Positions 17,247-27,239 are shown, counted from the stretch's first letter. The stretch: 64,000 nt of DNA from Mucilaginibacter_A sp965201005 (GCF_965201005.1 NZ_OZ241747.1:1798001-1862000); one strand, 5' to 3'. Notes: a model not told the origin generated them from the sequence alone. Made by a program: numbers and translations.

Positions 17247-18497
17247 ATGCAGTTTAAAAAAAGCATTGTACCGGTTTTGTTTCTCCTGATCGGCTTTTCT
17301 TCATTTGGCCAGACTTTGGAAAGGCCGTTACCGTTATCAACCCGGCAGCAATATGTTCAGGCTAAAAACTACTTTCTGCTTACGCTGATGCAGCAATCTC
17401 CGCAGGTAAAAAAAATGCTGGAAAATGATTTGGTGTTCTCAAAAATCGCTTCTGCCAAAACAGACAGCTTGCGGCAATCACTTTTGGCCTGTAAAAACAG
17501 TATGTGTTTTGCAGAAAAAGCTAAATTTACAGACGCGGAAATTACACTGATCGGCGATGAACTGTTAAAGTTATATCAGCCTAAAAATGCCCTGGGCATA
17601 TTAGTCAATCAACAATTGATCCCTTCGGGTAAATACAGTTTTTATGATGGTTTAAAGCCGGAAAACCTGCTGCAAAAAGCCTGGCAACAAGATGCCGCCG
17701 GCATTAACCGCGTGATTGATGTTTATGCGGAAGGTAAAAAACCCAATTATCCGGCCATAGATTCTATCAGTTTTAAGGTGTATACAAATTCGGCTGCTGA
17801 TTTGTTGTATGATTGTTCGGCTTCCGTTTTGCAGGATTGTAAAGATACTAAGCTGTTTTTTTTGCCCTCGCTGATTTATGCTTTGCGTTGTCTCGAAATC
17901 AATGACCGGGACCAGGCAGGGGATTTTGAGCCGATGGCCGAAACCGTTAACAAGCAAGCGGTTGGCCGTATTAAAACCATCAACTGGAAAAACTATAAAT
18001 ACACGTTGATTTTAGTGCCGGGAGCCGGGCCGGAAATGCCGGAAGAAGCTTTAAGTGCCGAAGGGATGCTGCGCTGCCGCATTGCCGCCCATCATTACCT
18101 GGAAGGAATGGCACCGTTTATTATGGTTTCCGGCGGCAAAGTGCATCCGTATAAAACCAGGTTTTGCGAGGCGGAGGAGATGAAAAAATACCTGATAAAA
18201 ACACTGTTGATACCCGAAAACGCCATTTTGATGGAGCCGCACGCCCGCCACACCACTACCAATATGCGCAACTGTGCCCGGCTGATTTATCAATATAAAA
18301 TACCTGATAATCAACCGTTTCTCACCTCAACCACAAAATCCCAAAGTTATTATATTACCAAGATGGCGGCGCGCTGTCTGAAAGAATTGCATTATGTGCC
18401 GTACAAAACCGGGCAACGGCTTAGTGACAACGACCAGGAATTTTACCCCGTAAAAGAAGCATTGCAGATAAATGCCGATGAGCCGCTGGACCCTTAA
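17247..18497 (+). CDS. Exported YdcF/DUF218-family protein
   Basis: A 416-residue protein. The C-terminal 180 residues match the YdcF-like fold: YTLILVPGAG, AAHHYLEGMAPFIMVSGGKV, CEAEEMKKYLI and the ARHTTTNMRNC block. The first 220 residues are a family-specific extension. ATG 17247 gives a clean signal peptide (MQFKKSIVPVLFLLIGFSSFGQ); the ATG at 17205 would place a hydrophilic tail before it. The role is unknown; YdcF-like proteins are linked to envelope metabolism. Words are embedded at 17490-17503 (B) and 18449-18462 (A, encoding PVKEAL). Confidence 0.8.
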   Translation: MQFKKSIVPVLFLLIGFSSFGQTLERPLPLSTRQQYVQAKNYFLLTLMQQSPQVKKMLENDLVFSKIASAKTDSLRQSLLACKNSMCFAEKAKFTDAEITLIGDELLKLYQPKNALGILVNQQLIPSGKYSFYDGLKPENLLQKAWQQDAAGINRVIDVYAEGKKPNYPAIDSISFKVYTNSAADLLYDCSASVLQDCKDTKLFFLPSLIYALRCLEINDRDQAGDFEPMAETVNKQAVGRIKTINWKNYKYTLILVPGAGPEMPEEALSAEGMLRCRIAAHHYLEGMAPFIMVSGGKVHPYKTRFCEAEEMKKYLIKTLLIPENAILMEPHARHTTTNMRNCARLIYQYKIPDNQPFLTSTTKSQSYYITKMAARCLKELHYVPYKTGQRLSDNDQEFYPVKEALQINADEPLDP

Positions 18498-18509
18498 ATA
18501 TTAAAATTT

Positions 18510-19376
18510 ATGAAATATTTTGTTTGTATATTGTTTTGTTTTGGGTTGACGAATGGTTTTCAAAAAGTGCCAAATCTGAAAATAAAGCAGGAAATCACCA
18601 TTGATTCCCTTGGTGCCTGTCAGGGCGTTTCTTATCAAAACGGAGCTATTTATTTTTATGGCGATAGGGAAGTTGGCATGATGCGCAAGTTTAAAATAAC
18701 TGGCAATAGCTTGGTTTATCAGCACAAAGAATACAAATTTACGGTTGGCGGCAAAGATGTAATCAATCATCCGACCGGGATTGCTTTTCATGGTGACGCG
18801 CCGGTTTTTATCGGTAATTCCATCCGCTTAAACCCCGAAGGAACACGATGGAAAGCGGTTATTTATTGCATAAACTGGCCCGGACTGTTAAAAACCGCAA
18901 CGCTTGACGGCAACATAATCCAAACCATTGATGACGATGCCTGCATACAGGGAACTCGGCCGGAATATGTGCGATACAAAGGTAATTGGTTTGTGGCCAC
19001 GGCAGATTATGGCAACAAGCAAAATGAAGTGCGTTTGTACAACCCGGAGGCTTTAAAAAATTGTACAAAAACCTCTGCACCAGGTGTTTTATACAAAAAG
19101 TTTAGCTGTGGGCCATGGGTGCAAAATCTTTTCTGGGTGAAAAACAGCAATATTTTGGTGCTGATCCAGAATCAGGTTGAAGGAAAAAAATGGCGGTTTA
19201 CTTTTGTTGATCTGCAAAAGTCTATTACAGTAGGAAAAGAATCAGTGGTAAAAGTAATAGAAACCGATCGTACAGATGAATTGGAAGGTTTTGCTTTCTT
19301 GGGTAATTTAAAAACAGGGATTGCCGTTACATCTTCCAAAACACATAATGTTAATTTAATGCAATCAGAATTATAG
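18510..19376 (+). CDS. Secreted protein of unknown function, propeller-like
   Basis: A 288-residue protein with a weak signal peptide (MKYFVCILFCFGLTNGF). Repeated strands with GxxW/F and D-rich turns (CQGVSYQNGAIYFYGDREVG, EYVRYKGNWFVATADYGN, DELEGFAFLGNLKTGIAVTS) resemble a small beta-propeller. I do not recognise a named family. It follows the YdcF-like gene by 12 bases, so it is likely in the same transcript. Its TAG stop lies immediately before CCGATAAAAGAAGCAT of the next hairpin. Confidence 0.65.
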   Translation: MKYFVCILFCFGLTNGFQKVPNLKIKQEITIDSLGACQGVSYQNGAIYFYGDREVGMMRKFKITGNSLVYQHKEYKFTVGGKDVINHPTGIAFHGDAPVFIGNSIRLNPEGTRWKAVIYCINWPGLLKTATLDGNIIQTIDDDACIQGTRPEYVRYKGNWFVATADYGNKQNEVRLYNPEALKNCTKTSAPGVLYKKFSCGPWVQNLFWVKNSNILVLIQNQVEGKKWRFTFVDLQKSITVGKESVVKVIETDRTDELEGFAFLGNLKTGIAVTSSKTHNVNLMQSEL

Positions 19377-19378
19377 CC

Positions 19379-19420
19379 GATAAAAGAAGCATTGGTTTAA
19401 ACTAACATGCTTCTTTTACC
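19379..19420. terminator. Iterated-word hairpin terminator (42 bp)
   Basis: GATAAAAGAAGCAT, then a 14-base loop containing palindrome GTTTAAAC, then ATGCTTCTTTTACC. The inner ends of the two cores pair, and the stem is flanked by A and T runs on the two sides, as in a bidirectional intrinsic terminator. Confidence 0.8.
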
Positions 19421-19545
19421 GGTATAAATTTGGTGTTGAAATTTTCTAAAACAATGTTTCCATAAGGTTAAATGCTTTCGATATTTAACCGGAATATTAA
19501 CAAAACGATAATCCGCCCAGTACCTTTTCTTAAAACCGGCAGCGA

Positions 19546-19553
19546 TAATTTTG
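19546..19553 (+). promoter_or_regulatory. -7 promoter box of susC-like gene
   Basis: TAATTTTG ending 21 bases before ATG 19575. The TTG in this box is not the start codon. Confidence 0.55.
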
Positions 19554-19574
19554 CGGTATCAACGCAAGAAATCT

Positions 19575-22500
19575 ATGCAAAAAAAGATTTACCCCGATTT
19601 TCTCCGAAGCAACAGTTTGAAAATTTTAACTGTGGCCACAACGTTTTGCCTGCCTTCCGCAGTTACTGTGTTTGCGGCACCGCTCTATCCGCAAAGTATG
19701 GTAAAAACAGTACCGCTGCGCATTTCCGGAACGGTTACAGATGAGACGAACCAACCCGCGCCGGGTGTGAGTGTGATAGTGAAAGGCAGCACAACCGGCA
19801 CCGTAACAGATGCAAACGGAAAATACACCTTAGCTGCCGAACCCGGTTCCAGCCTGGTGTTTACTTATATCGGCTACACCCGGCAGGAAGTAGTGGTTGG
19901 CAACAGGCAGCAAATCAACATTAAACTATTACCGGCAAACACTATGTTGAACGAAGTAGTGGCGATTGGTTATCAATCAATTAGAAAAAGCGACGTGACG
20001 GGAGCTATTTCCAGCGTAAAAGCCAGCGAACTGAATCTGGCCGCGCCAACTTTAGGCCAGGCTTTGGTAGGAAAAGTTGCCGGTGTACAGGTATCGCAAA
20101 CCAGTGGCGCACCATATCAAAGCACCAAAATCCGGGTCCGCGGTATCGGTTCGTTCAATGCCAGTTCTGATCCTTTGTATGTAATTGATGGTTATCCGGC
20201 CGGAAATGATGTGTTTATCAACCCGGATGATATTGAATCGGTTGATATTTTAAAAGATGCGGCATCGGCAGCAATTTACGGATCACGTGCTTCCGGCGGT
20301 GTGGTTATTATCACCACCAAACATGGCAAAGATGGCAAAGGTAAGTTTGAATATGATGTGCAAACAGGTATTAGTCATTTGGCACACAAGGTAAAACTAT
20401 TAGATGCCGATAGTTATGCGCAACTGGTAATAGACGGCCGTAACAACACTTACCACGATTTATGGGTGAACTCCGGAAAAAGCTGGACCGACGCTATGTA
20501 TTCTGATAATAATGCCACAAGGGTGGCCAATGTTAACAATGCTTCTTCGGTACAAATCCCGGCTGATATTTACAATTTTGCCACACAGGGTTTGATACAC
20601 CAGACTGTAAACACCGATTGGCAGGATGAACTTTACCACAATGCCTTTTACCTGAAACACAACTTGTCGTTTTCCGGCGGCGCAAGTGGTGTAAGATATT
20701 TTATAAGCGGTGCTTATCAAAACCAGGCTGGGATTATCCATACCACCGGTCAGCAGCGTTACAATTTCCGCACCAACATAGATGGGGATGTAAGCAAACG
20801 GTTGCATGTTGCTGCCAATATTTCGTACACACAAAACACTAATCAGGAAGTGCAGGAAGGCCGTTTTGACCACGGACCAATTTTGGGTGCACTGATTTAC
20901 ATGCCATATTTCCCGGCTTATAACGCAGATGGCAGTTTGGCGACCAATACGGCTGCTTCGCAATCTGCGGCATACGGTTATCAATCTATTGAAAACCCGG
21001 TTGCTTTGGCCGAGCGGACTAAAATAAACCGTAAAGGACAACGCGGCACTTACAATGCCACGGCCAGTTATTTGATTTTGCCCGGGTTTACTTTTAAAGC
21101 CAATTTAGGTGCACAAACTTATAACGAAAAGTACGATTATTATCTACCTACAACTTTGAGCAGCGGTGCCAACCCGCCGGGATCAACGGCTGCTATTGCT
21201 GCAGCAAATGCAATGGCACAAACCATTTCGCAGGTAGATCAATTAGGCGAATTCACCTTAAATTATAACAAGCAACTTGGCAAACACCGGTTAGATTTGC
21301 TGGCCGGTTATACGGCGCAGCAAACCACCAGCGATATTTTAAGTGTTACGGCACGCGGTTTCCAGAATGACAATATCCCGGAAATTACGGCCAAAGGTGC
21401 AGGGGATGCCAACTTTTTTACCCTAAACAATGCATCTGGTAAATCCGTAAATACGTTACTTTCTTACTTAGGCCGCGTAAATTATAATTACGCAGGAAAA
21501 TATTTTTTCACCGGTTCTTTCCGGGCTGACGGGTCCTCACGTTTCGGCCCGCTGAACAAATATGGTTATTTCCCTTCTGTAGCTGGTGGCTGGACGCTGT
21601 CCGAAGAACCTTTTTACCATAATCTGTTAGGCGCACAATCAACCATAAAACTGCGTGCAAGCTGGGGTTTAAGCGGAAACTATAACATCCCGAATTACCG
21701 TACCAATCAAACATTGGCCAACCCAACCGGCGTTGTTTTTGGCAATAATACCATTGTAACGGCTACTTATCCAAACGGTATCCAGGATGCAAAACTAAGT
21801 TGGGAATCCACATCGCAATATAATTTTGGTGCCGATATTGGTTTGCTCAAAGGTAGGTTATCTTTAATTGCCAATTACTATTTAAGCTATTCTTACAACC
21901 TGCTTTACAACCAGCCTATTTCTGCCATATCCGGCAGCACTACTATTTTAACCAATTTGCATGATTCCCAGATCCGTAACAACGGTTTGGATTTGCAATT
22001 GGACGGCCGCGTAATAAGCAGTAAAGATTTTAAACTTAACCTGGCCGGTAATATTTCCATCAATAGAAATAAAGTTACCAAACTAAGCAACAACAACACG
22101 ATTATTATCAATGGTGCCGAGCGTTCTTACCTTACAAACATTACGCAGCAAGGCCAGCCGGTTGGTATGTTTTATGGTTTTAAAGTTGGCGGAATGGTAA
22201 CTTCGCAAAACATCAATTCTGTCCCGAAATCGGCATCATCTACCAACCCGGTAAAGCCAGGCGATTTGTATTTTGTGGATACCAACGGTGATGGTGTTGT
22301 AAACGATGCGGACAAAACCATTATCGGTACGCCATATGCCAAATTTACTTATGGCTTTAACCTCAACTCTACTTATAAAAAGTTTGATTTTAATGCTTCT
22401 TTGAACGGCTCTTATGGCAATAAGGTGCTTGACGGGCAGGATTATTACCTATATAACGGAGAAGGTTCTGGCAACCAATATGCAAATGTGGCAGATCGAT

Positions 22501-22874
22501 ATCGTAACGCCGCCAACCAGGGCGACGGCTCTTTTTATCGTGCTTCGCGAGGTGGTACTCAAAGCAATAGTACCCGGCTTTCCAGCTTTTATCTGCAGGA
22601 TGGTTCGTTTATCAGATGTACAGATTTAACGCTCGGTTACACTGTCCCAACTTCATTATCTAAAAAACTAAGCGTAAGCAACGCCCGCATTTTTGGAAGC
22701 GTGGTCAATGCTTTTACCATCACCAAATACAAAGGTTACAACCCGGAGGTTGATTACAATTATTCCAGCAGCACTTCCAACAATACGCAGCCACCAAACC
22801 TGGCCCCCGGGATAGATTACGGTGTTTATCCGCTCGTTCGATCGTATAATCTGGGTGTTAGGGTGGTTTTTTAA
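19575..22874 (+). CDS. SusC-family TonB-linked outer-membrane transporter
   Basis: A 1099-residue SusC homologue. A signal peptide is followed by a CarboxypepD_reg-like domain (ISGTVTDETNQPAPGVSVIV, about residues 45-120), the TonB-linked plug (VRGIGSFNASSDPLYVIDG, SIDILKDAASAAIYGSRASGGVVIITTK-type block) and the SusC barrel ending in a typical aromatic C-terminus (VVF). It takes up glycans or other polymers captured by the SusD protein encoded 22 bases downstream. ATG 19575 was chosen since the upstream TTG lies in the promoter box. There is no FecR, sigma factor or hybrid sensor nearby. No A-type word occurs in this gene. Confidence 0.96.
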   Translation: MQKKIYPDFLRSNSLKILTVATTFCLPSAVTVFAAPLYPQSMVKTVPLRISGTVTDETNQPAPGVSVIVKGSTTGTVTDANGKYTLAAEPGSSLVFTYIGYTRQEVVVGNRQQINIKLLPANTMLNEVVAIGYQSIRKSDVTGAISSVKASELNLAAPTLGQALVGKVAGVQVSQTSGAPYQSTKIRVRGIGSFNASSDPLYVIDGYPAGNDVFINPDDIESVDILKDAASAAIYGSRASGGVVIITTKHGKDGKGKFEYDVQTGISHLAHKVKLLDADSYAQLVIDGRNNTYHDLWVNSGKSWTDAMYSDNNATRVANVNNASSVQIPADIYNFATQGLIHQTVNTDWQDELYHNAFYLKHNLSFSGGASGVRYFISGAYQNQAGIIHTTGQQRYNFRTNIDGDVSKRLHVAANISYTQNTNQEVQEGRFDHGPILGALIYMPYFPAYNADGSLATNTAASQSAAYGYQSIENPVALAERTKINRKGQRGTYNATASYLILPGFTFKANLGAQTYNEKYDYYLPTTLSSGANPPGSTAAIAAANAMAQTISQVDQLGEFTLNYNKQLGKHRLDLLAGYTAQQTTSDILSVTARGFQNDNIPEITAKGAGDANFFTLNNASGKSVNTLLSYLGRVNYNYAGKYFFTGSFRADGSSRFGPLNKYGYFPSVAGGWTLSEEPFYHNLLGAQSTIKLRASWGLSGNYNIPNYRTNQTLANPTGVVFGNNTIVTATYPNGIQDAKLSWESTSQYNFGADIGLLKGRLSLIANYYLSYSYNLLYNQPISAISGSTTILTNLHDSQIRNNGLDLQLDGRVISSKDFKLNLAGNISINRNKVTKLSNNNTIIINGAERSYLTNITQQGQPVGMFYGFKVGGMVTSQNINSVPKSASSTNPVKPGDLYFVDTNGDGVVNDADKTIIGTPYAKFTYGFNLNSTYKKFDFNASLNGSYGNKVLDGQDYYLYNGEGSGNQYANVADRYRNAANQGDGSFYRASRGGTQSNSTRLSSFYLQDGSFIRCTDLTLGYTVPTSLSKKLSVSNARIFGSVVNAFTITKYKGYNPEVDYNYSSSTSNNTQPPNLAPGIDYGVYPLVRSYNLGVRVVF

Positions 22875-22896
22875 TAATTTATTTCAGAAGATTTAC

Positions 22897-24435
22897 ATGA
22901 AAAATATATCGATAAAAACAGCATGTTTAATGCTAATATTAGTTACGGCAACATCCTGCAAAAAAAGTTTCCTTGAACAAAATGATCCGAACGCAATTGC
23001 TTTAAGTGCTGATTTCCGTTCGCCAAACGATGTGTCACTGGCTGTTAACGGCATTTATCAATCCCTCCGCAGCAGCAATAATATTGGTGAGAACAGCGGA
23101 TTATGGACAGATGAACGCTCTGACGATACCGGCCGGAATGATAATCAATCCAACGCCGGCGAACCTTTTCAGTTCAATAATTTTTCATTGCTGCCGAGTA
23201 ATACTTATTTAAAAAGCCACTGGGTTTCCCTGTATGGAACAATTTCAAGGGCCAACGTGGTACTAACCAATATTGATCAGGTTGCTTTTCCAGATCCGAA
23301 CCTGAAACTGCAATACACTGCCGAAGCCAAGTTTTTACGCGCGCTGATGTATTTCCATTTAGTACGGCTTTGGGGTGATGTACCCTTGGTTACCAGCCAA
23401 TTAACTACGGCCGATGATGTTGCGGCCAGCACTTTCCGCGAAAAACAAGCCACCGTTTATGCCCAAATTGTAGCGGATCTAACTGATGTTGTCAACAACA
23501 GTCCGTTGCCCAATTTACAAACAGGTGCTAACATTGGCCGGGTTTCTAAAGCTGCGGCAAACGCTTTATTAGGTCAGGTTTATTTAACCATGGCCAATAC
23601 GCTTGACCAAACCAACCGAACCACTAACCTCAACAATGCCAAAACCTATTTGATGAATGCTTACAGCATGAAAACATTTACCAGTTTAAGCAGCATTCCT
23701 TACACTGATGTTTTTGATGTGAACAAGAAGTCAACCTGTCCGGAACTTATTTTTCAGATTGTAAACAAACAGGGCGATGCCACTTACGGTTCAAGCATAG
23801 CTGCCAATAATCAGGCTAAAGGCGAAACCATTAATTCATTATTGGTTTCTACCGGGACCGGCGGTAATGTGAAACACGATTTAATCAACGAATACGAAAC
23901 CGGCGACCCGCGAATGGCTTATTCGGTAAAATTTGCCAATGATCCGATTGTTAAGGATTGGTTTATCACCAAATTCCGGGATGCCAGCCCGGCTGCAGGC
24001 AATTTGGGGTATGGAGGGAATGACTGGAACCTGATCCGTTATGCAGACGTGATTTTAATGCTTGCCGAAGTGAATATGTATTTGGGCGATAACGCAACCG
24101 CAATACAATACCTGGACATGGTGCGCACCCGCGCCGGGATGCCAACGTATGCTGCTTCTATGGCCAATGCTTCTTTTAGCAATAAGTTTTCAACCCTAAA
24201 ACTGGCCATATTGCACGAACGCCGTGTAGAACTGGCGTTTGAACATCATCGTTGGTTTGATCTGCTCCGCTTTTTTACTACCGATGAACTGGTTGCTTAT
24301 TTTAAAAGCAAACCGCAGGCAGATTATGGAGCTGCAGTTATAACCAACTTTTCTGCAAAAGATCGGTATTACCCGATCCCATTTGATGAGTACAAGCTGA
24401 ACCCTGCAAAAATGTATCAAAACTCAGGTTATTAA
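22897..24435 (+). CDS. SusD-family surface glycan-binding lipoprotein
   Basis: A 512-residue SusD/RagB lipoprotein. The lipobox is TATSC (Cys21). The N-terminal TPR-rich SusD fold (YFHLVRLWGDVPLV, RVSKAAANALLGQVYL) and the C-terminal signature (IRYADVILMLAEV, ERRVELAFEHHRWFDLLRF, YPIPFDEYKLNP) are clear. ATG 22897 is used; a longer frame from 22822 would overlap susC. A B-type word at 22911-22924 encodes ISIKTA in the signal peptide, and an A-type word at 24167-24180 encodes NASFSN. It works as a lid with the adjacent SusC. The substrate is not predictable. Confidence 0.96.
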   Translation: MKNISIKTACLMLILVTATSCKKSFLEQNDPNAIALSADFRSPNDVSLAVNGIYQSLRSSNNIGENSGLWTDERSDDTGRNDNQSNAGEPFQFNNFSLLPSNTYLKSHWVSLYGTISRANVVLTNIDQVAFPDPNLKLQYTAEAKFLRALMYFHLVRLWGDVPLVTSQLTTADDVAASTFREKQATVYAQIVADLTDVVNNSPLPNLQTGANIGRVSKAAANALLGQVYLTMANTLDQTNRTTNLNNAKTYLMNAYSMKTFTSLSSIPYTDVFDVNKKSTCPELIFQIVNKQGDATYGSSIAANNQAKGETINSLLVSTGTGGNVKHDLINEYETGDPRMAYSVKFANDPIVKDWFITKFRDASPAAGNLGYGGNDWNLIRYADVILMLAEVNMYLGDNATAIQYLDMVRTRAGMPTYAASMANASFSNKFSTLKLAILHERRVELAFEHHRWFDLLRFFTTDELVAYFKSKPQADYGAAVITNFSAKDRYYPIPFDEYKLNPAKMYQNSGY

Positions 24436-24458
24436 AAAACAACTTTTTGCAAGTTTTT

Positions 24459-24484
24459 AAGGAGGAAGAAATTCCTCCTTTTTG
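24459..24484 (+). terminator. Terminator of the susC-susD operon
   Basis: AAGGAGGAA, loop GAAA, TTCCTCCTT, then TTTG: a strong GC-containing intrinsic terminator independent of the iterated word. Confidence 0.85.
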
Positions 24485-24534
24485 TTTATCGCTAAATTTG
24501 ATGCCGGTTCAAATTTCCAACAGAAAGTTAAAAA

Positions 24535-24627
24535 ATGCTTCTTTTATGGCCATAAATTTTGTTTTATAATAATTGCTGATGGAAAACCCTTCAAAAACCG
24601 CCAAATTTTAGGTGATAAAAGAAGCAT
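24535..24627. repeat. Outward-core inverted pair of iterated words (93 bp)
   Basis: ATGCTTCTTTTATG at the left, GATAAAAGAAGCAT at the right. The inverted match extends inward over CATAAATTTTG and its partner CAAATTTTAGG. Confidence 0.9.
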
Positions 24628-24761
24628 GTCAGTATCATTAAATATAATCCAAACAGGACTTAAGCACAGTTTACATTTTCGGCCAAAATAAATCAATCCA
24701 GCCAGCAAACCCTTTGCCGGTTTAATCACTTAACACATCATCAATAAAAACAAAAATCACA

Positions 24762-25004
24762 ATGGAAAACATGGACGATGCCGCAATTATGGCGCACATT
24801 AAAACGCTTACCGAGCGGCAGGAACAGTTGTACGGTAAAGAATTACTGACGGACGATGAAGTTGCAGAACTGCATAAAATCAAACCGGAACAGGATCAAT
24901 ACTGGGATTTGCTGCGCCAGCGCCGCGCGCTCCGTGATGCCGGGGAAGACCCAAACCGTGCCGCCATGCGATCAGAAAAAACAATCGAAAACTACGAAGA
25001 GTAA
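24762..25004 (+). CDS. Small helical DUF2630-like protein
   Basis: An 80-residue charged protein. The C-terminal half (QDQYWDLLRQRRALRDAGEDP) matches the DUF2630 signature, which I associate mainly with Actinobacteria. It is probably a two-helix cytosolic protein of unknown function. It stands alone between the susCD locus and a convergent T9SS gene. ATG 24771 is an alternative start. Confidence 0.75.
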   Translation: MENMDDAAIMAHIKTLTERQEQLYGKELLTDDEVAELHKIKPEQDQYWDLLRQRRALRDAGEDPNRAAMRSEKTIENYEE

Positions 25005-25068
25005 GCGGTTTTGACTTGAAACAATTGTTGCATAGATTTTTGGCAAGTTGATTTTTTGCTGAAAATCC

Positions 25069-25082
25069 ATGCTTCTTTTACC
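25069..25082 (-). repeat. Iterated word between convergent genes
   Basis: ATGCTTCTTTTACC followed by GCCTGTTTTTTT, 10 bases before the 3' end of the minus-strand gene. Confidence 0.85.
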
Positions 25083-25092
25083 GCCTGTTTTT

Positions 25093-27033
25093 TTACCTGA
25101 CAATCAAAACCCAGCCGGATTTCAATATTTTGTTTTCGTTGGAGATTTTGTAGAAATAAGTCCCAACGGGCAGCGGTTGTCCGTTATATGTCCCGTCCCA
25201 GGGATTATTGTTGCTCATGTTCCTGAAAACCTGTTGTCCGTAACGGTTATAAACTTCTGTGATGCTCGCCGGAAAAGCTTCTAAAGCCGTAATGTTCCAG
25301 GTGTCGTTCACGCCATCGGCATTTGGCGAAAAAGTGTTGGGCACAACTAATTCCTGATAAACCTTTACGTTCACAGAATCCACCGTTTCGCCGCAGCCCA
25401 AAGCAGAAACTGCATGAAGCGTGTAGGTGGTGTTTTCTGTCGGCGAGGCCAAAGGCTCCAATGTATTGATATTTGTAAGATTGGTGGCGGGCAGCCAGTA
25501 ATACGTGTAATGGTTCCCCAATATTTTCCCCGACAAACGGACTGATTTCCCGGCAGTTACTTTTTTGTCCGGCCCGGCAATGGCAACGGGCGGTTTGGCA
25601 ACAGTTATGGTTACCGAATCGGTATTCACACAGCCGTACTGATTGGTAATTTCTACCCTAAAAACAGTAGTGATCAAAGGGTTGGCAACCGGATTGGGAA
25701 TGGTATTATCAGACAAGCCCGCAGCCGGATACCAGCGATAAGACACGCCACCACTTGCATTTAAAACGGTACTGCTTCCCTGGCAAATGGTAACGTTGGC
25801 ACCGGTATCAAAACCGATTTCCGGATTTAATGTGACCAGCACAGAATCCGTGGCAACACAACCTGCTGCCGAAGTAAGCATAACATAATACCAACCAGCC
25901 TGTGCAGCATTAACGTTTTTGATAACCGGGTTTTGTGCTGAAGATGTAAAACCTGCCGGGCCGCTCCATTTGTACAATGCTGCTTTTGCAACCGATAAAT
26001 TTAAGGCAGAACCAACACACAAAGGCGTATTTGCAGCTACTGCCGGAACTGGTTTTGCATTGATTTGAACACTTGCCGTATCAGAAAAAACCTGACAACA
26101 GGCCAAATCTTTGTTTTTTTCCTGCACACTGTATAACCTGTACTGGTAAAGCCCCGGCTGGTCGGTTTTAAAATTTAATTGTATGGAAGTTGAGTTGGCA
26201 CCGGCCAAATCTTTCCAGCCCGAACCATCGCTGGTATTTACCTGCCATTGATACGCAGGGTTTTGATACGCCGCAACTATGTTGGTGCCTAATTGATATA
26301 CAGCATCATCGCCCTGGCAAAGGGTTAAAGTCTGTGCCGAATTTTGTGTGCTAAAAGAAGCATTCAAATCAGGCTGGCAAGGGCGTACGGTAATATCATC
26401 CAAAGCCAAATCATTGCCATCACCACCGGGGGCATTGTTGATGATTTTGATCACAATATCTGTTTGCTGTAACGGCGTGGTAAAATAAAGTTTGAAATTG
26501 CGCCATTCGGGTGTGTTTGTTGTAGGGATATCGCCTGAATTGAAAGTGTTCAGCACCGTTCCGGAACTGGTTTCTACCGATAAAGTAACGTTGGCATCAA
26601 TGCCTTTCAGCAAATCTTTGTTCAATAAACTAAGCAGCCAGGCAGATAACTCAAATGTGGTGTTGGGGCAAAGTCCGCTTATTTTATTGGTGTAAAGGAT
26701 ATCCCCAACCGCGGCACAATTAAAAATCATCATGTAGCCGTTTGTATTTCCGGTATGGTCGTTCACAGAAAACCACTGGCTGTAAAAACCGGCCGTGTTG
26801 TTTACGATACTGTATTGTTTGTACAGCAGCCCGTAAGTAGAAGTGTAAATATAATCTGTTTCGGTAAGCGGCAGCGGGTTTCCCCTGTCGGTGCCTGCCC
26901 CAAAATCAACCTTAAACACAGGTTCACCCAAAACGCCGTTGCAGGTTTGTGCCTGGCAAGGCAAAATAAATACCGATAAAAACAGTATTATCAGTTTAAG
27001 ACACAAGCTGTTGGCACACAAAAAACGCTTCAT
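25093..27033 (-). CDS. Secreted multidomain protein with type IX (CHU_C) sorting domain
   Basis: A 646-residue protein. A signal peptide (LILFLSVFILPCQAQ) is followed by a jelly-roll-like domain with a DDITV motif (about residues 35-230), several Ig/PKD-like repeats each with a Cys pair and a GWYYVMLTS or TVFRVEITN strand, and a C-terminal gliding-motility/type-B sorting domain (NTFSPNADGVNDTW, VYNRYGQQVF, WDGTYNGQPLPVGTYFY). It is expected to leave through the type IX system and stay on the surface or be released. ATG 27033 was chosen because it starts the signal peptide; the frame continues 180 bases upstream without coding character. Words at 26350-26363 and 26974-26987 fall in NASFS and the signal peptide. 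Confidence 0.9.
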   Translation of the reverse strand: MKRFLCANSLCLKLIILFLSVFILPCQAQTCNGVLGEPVFKVDFGAGTDRGNPLPLTETDYIYTSTYGLLYKQYSIVNNTAGFYSQWFSVNDHTGNTNGYMMIFNCAAVGDILYTNKISGLCPNTTFELSAWLLSLLNKDLLKGIDANVTLSVETSSGTVLNTFNSGDIPTTNTPEWRNFKLYFTTPLQQTDIVIKIINNAPGGDGNDLALDDITVRPCQPDLNASFSTQNSAQTLTLCQGDDAVYQLGTNIVAAYQNPAYQWQVNTSDGSGWKDLAGANSTSIQLNFKTDQPGLYQYRLYSVQEKNKDLACCQVFSDTASVQINAKPVPAVAANTPLCVGSALNLSVAKAALYKWSGPAGFTSSAQNPVIKNVNAAQAGWYYVMLTSAAGCVATDSVLVTLNPEIGFDTGANVTICQGSSTVLNASGGVSYRWYPAAGLSDNTIPNPVANPLITTVFRVEITNQYGCVNTDSVTITVAKPPVAIAGPDKKVTAGKSVRLSGKILGNHYTYYWLPATNLTNINTLEPLASPTENTTYTLHAVSALGCGETVDSVNVKVYQELVVPNTFSPNADGVNDTWNITALEAFPASITEVYNRYGQQVFRNMSNNNPWDGTYNGQPLPVGTYFYKISNENKILKSGWVLIVR

Positions 27034-27239
27034 CACCGCACGCAACAAGTTTTTATAAAAATAAAATCGATACCGTTTGGGTTTACGGAGCAGATCGACA
27101 ATTGGTTTTACAATACTACAAAATTGCTTTAAGTATGATTGAAAAATTAAATCTATAAGTAAACCACTTTCGGTTTTGTAATGATAAATTGCAAAAAAAC
27201 CGATTTGACCCACACAGCACGGCCGGAATTTTACAACGT

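Larger units (their letters stand above)
24436..24761. other. Gene-free stretch after susD
   Basis: It holds the susCD terminator and an outward-core word pair (24535-24627). Short frames across it are built largely from the repeat and are not credible genes. Confidence 0.7.

Noticed and set aside
24482..24691. 69-codon ORF after susD
   Set aside because: It consists mainly of the inverted word pair and has no coding character.
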